Positions 56,811 to 64,000 of a DNA stretch of 64,000 nucleotides are shown here, in pieces; positions within the stretch are counted from its first letter, which is position 1; each line of letters starts with the position of its first letter. Origin of the DNA: Campanula takesimana (taxonomy: Eukaryota; Streptophyta; Magnoliopsida; Asterales; Campanulaceae); contig JAOWBW010000360.1 in assembly GCA_026119855.1 (NCBI GenBank), forward strand, positions 124,001 through 188,000, in the 5' to 3' direction. Position numbers and translations under genes: made by a program. The notes under the pieces were generated by a model. The model was not told the DNA's origin. It made no database searches and was given only the letters and a program-made list of their open reading frames with translations.

Positions 56811-57065
56811 AGAATAGTAAGTGAACAGTTGTTGTGAGTATAACAAACGAGTCTCACTATTTAATAAATGTTAAAATATTTTTATTTTGAGATTTTGTAA
56901 ATTAAAGTGAAACAACAAAAATAGCAATTTTTTTTAAATTAAAGAGTGATGGAAGGAATATCATTTTAATACCGATGGAGTATTTTATAATCATTCACAT
57001 TCAAAAAATTGTTGCCCTAATTCACAAAATTTTGCTTGCTATGCGGATAATTCATATAATCATTA
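56811..57065. other. AT-rich flank of E2, nothing recognised
   Basis: Continues the DNA that was split by E2 (GGTAG on both sides). No gene or known repeat is recognised. Confidence 0.5.
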
Positions 57066-57302
57066 CTCCCTTTATCCCAGAATAAATGTCTCATGTTGTC
57101 ATCAAAATTGAACTTGACCAAAAAGTTATGAAAATCTAAGAATTTTTATACTATTTTGAAAATGTTATTGATACATCAATAGAAACACTATTCATAACTA
57201 TTTTTTTTTTAATTTCAATGAAGATAAATAATTTTGCAGTAAAAATTGGTCAAAGTTTAACTTAGTTGACCATATAAGACATTTATTCCAGGACAGATGT
57301 AG
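57066..57302. mobile_element. Stowaway-like MITE
   Basis: 237 bp with inverted ends: CTCCCTTTATCCCAGAATAA at the left, and the complement of CTACATCTGTCCTGGAATAA at the right. TA flanks both sides (57064-57065, 57303-57304). The end sequence CTCCCT plus TA targets fits Tc1/mariner-related Stowaway MITEs. No coding capacity. Confidence 0.8.
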
Positions 57303-57755
57303 TATAACGGAGCATCAATCATCACATCAGATCACTCTTTCCAAATATAAACAGAACATTAACTTATCAGGAAATCTCAGGAAAAACGCGTTTTACACTC
57401 GTCTTATCGTAAAACCATAGTTATAAATACCGTTTCGGTCGGCGCACCGGTTTTATTACTGGAACGGGACGTACCGGTTCCGAAATGCACTAGCGTACCG
57501 TTTCAGATTTACCGCACTTTTTTAATATATTTTATAATAAACTAGTGTCACACCCGTGCCTTAAAGGCACGGACAACTGACTTTGATAAATAAAGGAAAA
57601 ATGAATAGCTATAAATGTAATTAAAAATTGGTAAACATTAAATTAACAGTATAATTACAAATTTTGAAAAATTTCTTTGTAAACTACATTTGTTGTTTCA
57701 TCGACAGTTTTTCCTTCTTCATCACATATTCATTCGGGTTTCCAATGGCAGAAAT

Positions 57756-58234
57756 CTATTGAAAATACATCAAGTTAAACAATCTCTTTGTAGGAAAGTT
57801 TTTGTCCTTTACTCCAAAGATAACTGTAGAGTCTAAAAACACGAGTTTGTATCGATGAGCCACAATTTTGAATCCCCAGCCAGCATCGGCAACAATAACA
57901 TTAGAGATTATACTCAGTTGTCCCTCATGCAGTTTGTTTTTAAACTTGCTTATCAATTTGGTAGGAACTGTTGCTTGTATTCGTTCTCCCTAGAAAAAAT
58001 TAGTTTTCATTTAGTAAAAGTAGACATATAAAAAACTTCACCATAAAAAATAAATCAAAGTAGTAATAACTATTTAGTGTTCACCTCTGAATCCACAAGA
58101 ATAAACTCAAAAGTATTGGGTAACTTCAAAATGTCATCATATTCTACTTCGCACTTGCGTGCAACAAATACCTTCACACTCCAGTCAGATCGACTCTTCT
58201 TTAGTTCACAAAAGAAACTTCTTTTCATTTCCAT
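57756..58234 (-). pseudogene. RPA1-like protein, two exons, within Helitron
   Basis: Minus-strand ATG at 58234. Exon 1 is 58234-58085 (50 codons, with KKSRSDWSVKVFVARKCEVE and FEFILVDSE). The intron 58084-57990 has GT at its start and TTTTCTAG at its end. Exon 2 is 57989-57756 (GERIQATVPTKLISKFKNKL, then LHEGQLSIISNVIVADAGWG and a KLVFLDSTV part). Splicing joins VDSE to GERIQATVP, the pattern of the first single-strand-DNA-binding OB fold of plant RPA 70 kDa subunits and Helitron RPA-like ORFs. About 127 residues precede a stop; RPA-like sequence continues beyond it. Probably inactive. Confidence 0.7.
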
Positions 58235-58409
58235 TTTGTGTTCTTACTTGAACAAGAATCTATGTTTACAAAGTGAACATGCATTGAATGAAGATCAATT
58301 GTTTTTATACTAAATAAAAAAACTTTTCATATACCAGCAAGTAAGAACTAAATGTGTATTATTTTAGATTACATTTTTATTTAACCAATGTGTATCATTA
58401 CCAATGTAA

Positions 58410-58920
58410 CATTAAATATAGAATATGAAAAGTTATGAAATCATAATTACAAATACATGAATTTATTATAAGCATGCACACACATTTTCTTGATTGTAGT
58501 TTGCTTTCAATGTTTGTGTTTGAATTTGCCTAATAAATGAGATGTATAATGAGAACATTAATTTGGTTACATGTTTCGATGTTATTTTTTTTATTCAAGT
58601 TTATCTTTTAATTCTTAGATTCTGATTCAAAACAACAAATCTAAGTAAAAAAAAAAATGTATAACTTAATTTTCTTTAACGTAAATTTTTTTATAGTTTA
58701 TTCCAAATTTATTTTGCATGCGTAATTAATGTTCATTTTTATTAAATATAGAATATGAAACGTTATGTAATCATAATTACAGATACATGAATTTATTATA
58801 AGCATGCACACATATTTTCTTGATTGTAGTTTTCTTTCAATGTTTGTTTTTGAATTTGCTTAATAAATGGCATGTATAATGAGAACATTAATTTGGTTAC
58901 ATGTTTCGAGGTAAAAAAAA
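58410..58920. repeat. Direct repeat of ~180 bp in Helitron
   Basis: 58410-58590 and 58744-58920 are similar (for example TTATAAGCATGCACACA at 58465 and 58799). Non-coding. Confidence 0.8.
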
Positions 58921-59375
58921 ATTATTCAAGTTTATCTCTTAATTCTTAAATTCTGATTGTACTCTTCGAATTAAATTTAATCTATCTATATACTCTCCAA
59001 ATTTTGAACTTACATTTAAATTCACTATCATGTCTTCAACAAAACAACAACTTGATATAAAATTTAAACTGATTAAAACATCTAAAATTCTAAATAAACC
59101 ATAGAACTATTTCCACCCTAGTACACAAGTAAACGATAGCATCAATTACAATCTCTTAATGACTATTTCCACCCTAGACACCTTCTGTTTGAACCAATTG
59201 CAATCCCTTCTTTCAGTTGACTTCATCTTTGTATCTTCCATTGGAGTGGTTGATGTAATTCTTCTGCCAAAAATTAAAGTGACAAAATAATTTCAGATAA
59301 AGGAAATGCTAATACATAAACTATAATAAATAATGGAATGACAGAACATATTTAATATATGTTGCATTACCTTTC

Positions 59376-59901
59376 TTAAAAATCTGTAATCTTAGACACC
59401 TTGTCTTTGATTAGAATTTCTGATACTTGAAATCTGTTGAAAATAGTTATTTCACCTTTGTATAGTTTGCATGATAACATCTTCCCTCTGCATAAAGTAT
59501 CATAGAAACAAATATTCAATAATAAAATTAAGAAAAAAAAAGTAAAAAAATATGCGATGAAAATATATTAACCGGATGTTTTCTAAAATTATTTCCAATA
59601 TCTTAGCCTCCCTTCCATTAAATCCGTCATCATGTGTAGTGTATATACTTGCAACCCTCCCTATGGCATCTATTAGAAAAGTAGTGTAGTTAAGAGATAT
59701 GACAAGAATAAATTGAAAGAATAGTAAAATTTTATATCAAAATTTAAATAACATTGAATGAAAACATGTTTACCAGTTAAAATGCTTTCATCAACAACAT
59801 CAACATTATAAAGATCATGATAGCTTTCGAAGGCTCGAGTTCACGGATGTAGGATAATGATGATGGCATTTTCGTTCAAAGTGTTGTTGTATGTAAGTTC
59901 A
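59376..59901 (-). pseudogene. RPA1-like exons, three, within Helitron
   Basis: On the minus strand, exon a (about 59901-59774) has AFESYHDLYNVDVVDESILT with a TGA upstream of it in the same frame. Exon b is 59669-59573 (DAIGRVASIYTTHDDGFNGR, then EAKILEIILEN). Exon c is 59487-59376 (GKMLSCKLYKGE to a stop). GT/AG borders fit at 59773/59670 and 59572/59488, and codons split across the junctions rebuild sensible residues (Asp, Arg). The I-D-V/A-I-G and G-K-x-L-x-C patterns are those of RPA OB folds. In RPA these parts follow the segment at 57756-58234, yet on this strand they come first, so the gene is rearranged or duplicated. Confidence 0.6.
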
Positions 59902-59989
59902 ATTGGGTGAGTTTGTTTGGGGATGACTATATTTGTAATGCATTCATGGGTGTTCAAAGAACAAAGCTAGATGAATGTATCTAGGAAGA

Positions 59990-60340
59990 AAGGGGCGCCC
60001 TTTTATTTTTCCTTTATTTTTGTTAAGTGATTTTTCATATGTCTTCCCAACTGTTATCCATTATATTGCATCGGTAATCATAGATAGAATTGAAGATTAT
60101 TAAATGCACATATTCCTTACTCTCTTTGGTTAATGAAGGGGCTTTTGGTTAATTATAAATGAAGGCGCCCTTTTATTTTTTCTTTATTCTTGTTAAGTGA
60201 TTTTTCATATGCCTTTTCAGCTATTATTCATTATATTGCATCGGTAATCATAATTAGAATTGAAGATCATTAATTGCACATATTCTTCAATTTCTTTGGT
60301 TAATGAAGGGGCTCTTTGGTTAATTATAAATGAAGGAGCT
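59990..60340. repeat. Tandem repeat of ~172 bp in Helitron
   Basis: Two diverged copies starting GGCGCCCTTTTATTTTT (about 59994 and 60165), with shared ATTATATTGCATCGGTAATC. Shorter TTTGGTTAATTATAAATGAA repeats follow to 60360. Confidence 0.8.
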
Positions 60341-61134
60341 CTTTGCTTAATTATAAGTGTTGTTTCCAAAAAGCTGCTATTAAATAGACATAATAAATGT
60401 TATTCATTAACACTTGAGCACGTGCATGAAAGGTCTCTTTGGTGTATTATAAATGTTGTACCACAACAATTAATACATGGGTATTATGATGATAATTGTT
60501 CTTAAAAGTGGTGTATTGTAAATTTTGAGACCTTATTTAATAGTTAAGCATGTGTTATAAAGATATAGATATAGATACATATCATAAATATACCAACTAA
60601 AACCTTATTATAACCTCCTATTTTTTCTATAAAAATCGATATAACTTTGTTTTTGAAGAATAATCATCAACATAATTAAAAAATATATTTCTTTAATATG
60701 GGTTAAAATATCATTTTTTCATAGTTATAAATATGCATCTTATCTAGATGATGTTTAATTTAGATTAATGAATATTTTTTAAATAATAAAATAATTTCTT
60801 TAATTAACCATCATATTTATATCTTTTTGATTCACACTTTCCATTTAAAATAGGTTTAAAAGTCACTTTTCCGTTTCGGGCGGAACACGCTCATCTCGGC
60901 ATGTTCGGACCGGAACGGACCGGTTCAGCCGGAACAAGCCGGTGCAGGCCGAAATTTAAAACAGAACGGAATTTAGCTTGTACTGCATCGGTTTTTGACC
61001 GAAACGGTGCGTTTCGGCCGGAACAGAATTTATAACTATGCGTAAAACATGTTTTTCGTATGCGGAGTGGCATTTTGTAAATAAGCGAAACGTTATTATA
61101 AGGCGCGTTGTCATTTTTGCAAATAACTTGAACT

Positions 61135-61440
61135 TACAAAAACTCACCAGACACTTTTTTACAATGTAATAGGCATTATGCAATACTACAGGAGACACTT
61201 TTTAATACTATGTCAGACACTTGTTTTAGAACTTAGAAAAACTCGCTTGGCACTCACAAAAACTCACCAGACACTTTTTTACACTGCAGAAGATATTTTT
61301 TAATATTACATGAGGAACTTTTTAACACTAGGGCTGACACTTGTTTTGAAAATTTTAAAAACCCACCAAGCACTTGTTGACAATTTAAGGGGTATTTTTC
61401 AATAATCCAATAGGCACTTTGTAATACTAAGACAGGGGGT
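61135..61440. repeat. ~110 bp repeats in MULE-like element
   Basis: Three diverged units with CAAAAACTCACCAGACACTT and GACACTTGTTTT, at about 61135, 61255 and 61360. Non-coding. Confidence 0.7.
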
Positions 61441-61442
61441 CT

Positions 61443-62798
61443 TAAAACTACCTCTAAAAGTGTCTCTTTGAATGTATAAGTGTCTACTTGAATAGTTATA
61501 AGTGTATTATTACAACAAGCACTTTGTAATATTAGAGCAGGCACATGATAATATTAGAAAAACAATTGAAAAAAAACACGTTTTTTCATAGTTTAGTGTA
61601 AAACGCGTTTTTCGCGATATTAACTTATACAATGTCCTATTGCCTGAACAAATTAATTAGTAGTACTACTGATTAAGCCACACCCTTAACCCACATACAG
61701 TTTGTGCTTTAACCTAAAATACTATGGTTACAAGTGTAATACCACCACACTGATATCATCTCCTAAAGCTTACAGATTTTGGCTCTAGCTCATGTAGAGG
61801 ATGAACTTGGACTACTGGTTTTCTGCGACTCAAGTAAACCCCCACAAACAAGAGCCTTAATCGGAGATGGAATTCTTAGGCAACTCAACCCACTGCCGGG
61901 GATCACAGAACACTCCGGCTGTGGTCTCTGCATTTGCCTCCCCGGAATACAATTCAATGCAAAATCAAACCCCACATTCCTTAAAAACAAATTCCCACAT
62001 TCTTGACTAAACCCAGAGAAGAAATTGTAAGCCACCGTCAAATTCAACAGACTTTTCAATGAACAAACCAAGTCTGGCAACTCGCCGGACAAGTTATTGT
62101 GTGCCAAATTCAATACTTCATAAAACTACCTCTAAAAGTGTCTCTTTGAATGTATAAGTGTCTACTTGAATAGTTATAAGTGTATTATTACAACAAGCAC
62201 TTTGTAATATTAGAGCAGGCACATGATAATATTAGAAAAACAATTGAAAAAAAACACGTTTTTTCATAGTTTAGTGTAAAACGCGTTTTTCGCGATATTA
62301 ACTTATACAATGTCCTATTGCCTGAACAAATTAATTAGTAGTACTACTGATTAAGCCACACCCTTAACCCACATACAGTTTGTGCTTTAACCTAAAATAC
62401 TATGGTTACAAGTGTAATACCACCACACTGATATCATCTCCTAAAGCTTACAGATTTTGGCTCTAGCTCATGTAGAGGATGAACTTGGACTACTGGTTTT
62501 CTGCGACTCAAGTAAACCCCCACAAACAAGAGCCTTAATCGGAGATGGAATTCTTAGGCAACTCAACCCACTGCCGGGGATCACAGAACACTCCGGCTGT
62601 GGTCTCTGCATTTGCCTCCCCGGAATACAATTCAATGCAAAATCAAACCCCACATTCCTTAAAAACAAATTCCCACATTCTTGACTAAACCCAGAGAAGA
62701 AATTGTAAGCCACCGTCAAATTCAACAGACTTTTCAATGAACAAACCAAGTCTGGCAACTCGCCGGACAAGTTATTGTGTGCCAAATTCAATACTTCA
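61443..62798. repeat. 678 bp tandem duplication
   Basis: 61443-62120 and 62121-62798 appear identical by eye. The unit contains the right end of the MULE-like element (61443-61618), its flanking repeat and the last part of the LRR gene. The junction lies at 62120/62121. Confidence 0.95.
61790..62120 (-). pseudogene. Duplicated 3' end of LRR gene
   Basis: Duplicate of the 3' part of the LRR gene at 62468-62840, from the LNLAHNNLSGELP repeat to the same stop. The upstream part is cut at the duplication border and replaced by MULE-like DNA, so it has no start. Confidence 0.85.
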
Positions 62799-62840
62799 AT
62801 TTCCTCCAAGCATGATAATGAGTCCGGCAAATGACCCATC
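62468..62840 (-). pseudogene. 3' end of an LRR protein gene (At4g06744-like), truncated by L6
   Basis: A 123-residue C-terminal fragment. Plant-type leucine-rich repeats are visible: SCLEEIEVLNLAHNNLSGEL, then PDLVCSLKSLLNLTVAYNFF with the LxxLxLxxN-x-LSGxLP pattern. A Cys-containing tail follows (NCIPGRQMQRPQPEC, then LSCLRIPSP). This end resembles plant LRR proteins of the At4g06744 type, which are secreted or wall-associated. Ser-rich residues precede the stop. The frame is open up to 62840, where an L6 LTR begins, so the ATG near 62839 is internal. The rest of the gene may lie beyond the LTR outside the window. Confidence 0.75.
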
Positions 62841-64000
62841 TGTAATAACCGGATAATTTTTTTTTTTTAATTTTCGGTTTTCCTAATTTAATTAAACGAT
62901 AATTAGAGTTATAAAATAATTGAAAGAAGTGGGCCAAAGAATTAGATGGGCCGAAATTTATATGAGTAAACCCAACCCAATTAAGAATCAATCAAAGTAT
63001 AAATTATTGAGCTAGTCAACTTGGGAATTCTTTATTATCATAAACTCAAAAAAAAAAAAAAGGAAAACAAACCCTAGTTCTAACCCTAGCCGCCGGCCGA
63101 TCACTAGGAGGGAGGAGAAGAAATTTTCCGGCCATTGTTTTGAAGATACAATCCGATCATTCTCAAGGTAACGCTAAATCCTACTCTCCAAAATTTGTTT
63201 CGTTGAATTTGGATTAGTAAATCATAAGTTATGCATGAATTAAGAATATAAGTATTTGGGTTTTGCATGCTAGTGATTAATGATAAATTTCAAAAGGTTA
63301 ATGAAATTGAAGTAAAGTTTATGAAAAAGACTATAGTAATCATGATACTAGTTTATTTTTAAGATTGATTTTTATAATCTTGAATTGAATTGATTTATAT
63401 TATGCAATGCTTGGGAATTGAACATATAAATCATTGAGGTTGAATTGGGTTTATCAAAAGAAGAAAAAAATATGGATTTTCCCCAAGAACACTTTCGGCC
63501 GAATGGCCTAGATCATTGAAAATTGATTTTTGTTGACTTAAACGATCCTCGTTAAGTGTATTGTAAATAATATTGATGTTTGGGAATTTAGAAAAATTTA
63601 AACTAGAAAATTGATCAAATCAATGGATTTTAGATCTTGCATGTTTCGGCCATGATGAGGAATTATGGGTGTTAATTCTTGATTAAAGATGTTAAGAATT
63701 GGGACGGAAAGTTAGTGTTTCCATTAAGTTTCTAATGGAAAGAAAAAAAAAAATCGTTAAAAGGATTGTTAACAAGTTAGAAAAGTAACTTGAGGAAATA
63801 GAATAAACACTTGGAAGACCTTGAAGGTTAAAAAGTTAACGAGAAAGGAAAAGATTAGAAGTTTCAGTTAGGTTCCTAACGGAAAAGGACTAAACTGAAA
63901 AGAATTAAAGTTAGAAGGAATAAAAAGGAAACTTTTGAAGTTAGAGGGGCCTAAGTGATTAAAAAGAGAAACTTAGGGGACCTTATGAACAGAACCAAAG
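62841..64000 (+). mobile_element. L6: start of an LTR (Ty3/gypsy type), runs off the window
   Basis: Begins TGTAATAACCGG directly after LRR coding sequence, with CCATC (62836-62840) as the likely target. Features shared with gypsy LTRs include GGGGCCTAAGTG-type words (63948) like those in L4 (45610), a CCGGCC-rich part (63088-63135) and long AT-rich DNA. The other end is not visible. Confidence 0.65.

Larger units (their letters stand above)
57542..60575 (-). mobile_element. Helitron-like element (minus strand)
   Basis: The 3' end on the minus strand is a hairpin CCGTGCC-TTTA-GGCACGG, then GTGTGACA and CTAG, inserted before T. The 5' end is TCTATATCTATATCTTTATA preceded by A (plus 60555-60576). 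Hairpin plus CTAG end, TC start and A/T target are Helitron hallmarks. It carries exons of an RPA-like gene, which plant Helitrons often have, but no Rep/helicase was seen, so it is non-autonomous. End positions are inferred from motifs. Confidence 0.65.
57416..61040. mobile_element. hAT-like element with 8 bp duplication CGTAAAAC
   Basis: Terminal inverted CATAGTTATAAAT (57416 and complement at 61040) and an exact 8 bp direct repeat CGTAAAAC at 57408-57415 and 61041-61048. Eight base duplications and CA ends fit hAT elements. Subterminal DNA is rich in CCGGTTC/GGCCGGAAC words on both sides (57430-57520, 60870-61025), as expected for transposase binding regions. No transposase is seen. Most of the interior is a Helitron-like insertion. 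Confidence 0.7.
57368..61618. mobile_element. MULE-like element holding a nested insertion
   Basis: Inverted ends share GAAAAACGCGTTTTACAC (about 57380-57398; complement at 61595-61614). A 10 bp direct repeat ATTAACTTAT lies outside at 57358-57367 and 61619-61628, the size expected for Mutator-like elements. The outermost 12 bases do not pair well, so the exact ends are uncertain. Without the hAT-like insert it is about 0.6 kb and non-coding, with ~110 bp subrepeats at 61135-61440. Confidence 0.5.

Noticed and set aside
1..64000. tRNA, rRNA or small nuclear RNA genes
   Set aside because: I looked for conserved boxes and cloverleaf-like stretches and saw only tRNA-complementary primer sites; a covariance-model scan would be needed to exclude them.

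Overview
This is repeat-packed plant nuclear DNA, most likely from a eudicot. The evidence is a Sirevirus-type Ty1/copia element, several Ty3/gypsy LTR families, a Stowaway-like MITE, a Helitron with an intron-bearing RPA-like gene, and the end of an LRR gene resembling the plant At4g06744 family. No intact host gene, tRNA or rRNA gene was recognised. Almost every long reading frame is a retrotransposon remnant. Names used below: L1 to L6 are LTR families named by their 5' ends (L1 TGTCACGACCC, L2 TGTAAGTACCCC, L3 TGTAGACACCCC, L4 TGTAACGCCC, L5 TGATGG, L6 TGTAATAACCGG). S1 is the Sirevirus and C2 is a second copia element.

Layout. 1-2942: minus-strand L1 LTR mosaic. 2943-3958: end of an L2 LTR, then a plus-strand Ty3 gag fragment. 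3957-7030: block A (S1 LTR part, S1 gag fragment, 354 bp spacer, start of an L2 LTR). 7031-24735: decayed S1 element with gag, protease, integrase, RT/RNase H and a 3' env-position ORF. S1 is interrupted by solo LTRs L1-b (10033-12133) and L1-c (17287-19411) and by C2 (about 19758-22659). About 23727-29087 repeats block A as block B, but with solo LTR L1-d (25490-27770) inserted. 28039-56805 is one minus-strand Ty3 element (E2) with two L2 LTRs and target duplication GGTAG. Inside E2 sits E3 (36682-54874, L3 LTRs, duplication CCAAG). E3 holds a solo L5 LTR (41926-43441, duplication CCTAT), and its 5' LTR holds E4 (45418-54625, two 3944 bp L4 LTRs, duplication GAAAG). 56811-62840: a MITE, then DNA transposons nested three deep (MULE-like, hAT-like, Helitron), then a broken LRR gene end within a 678 bp tandem duplication. 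62841-64000: start of an L6 LTR that cuts the LRR gene.

The target duplications give an order of events. E4 is younger than E3, E3 is younger than E2, and L1-d inserted after blocks A and B separated, because A keeps the empty site. E2 and E3 keep gag pieces but show no pol, so they would depend on an autonomous relative.

The most unusual signal is in the LTRs. Each family carries a small cluster of GC-rich, often palindromic 12-18 bp motifs in AT-rich DNA. The four L1 copies share their backbone but carry four different clusters. Two of these motifs recur in unrelated families: GGCACGACCGTGCC in L1-a and C2, and GACCAGGCGCCCGCCCGG in L1-b and L4. This looks like exchange or convergence of motif cassettes between retrotransposons.
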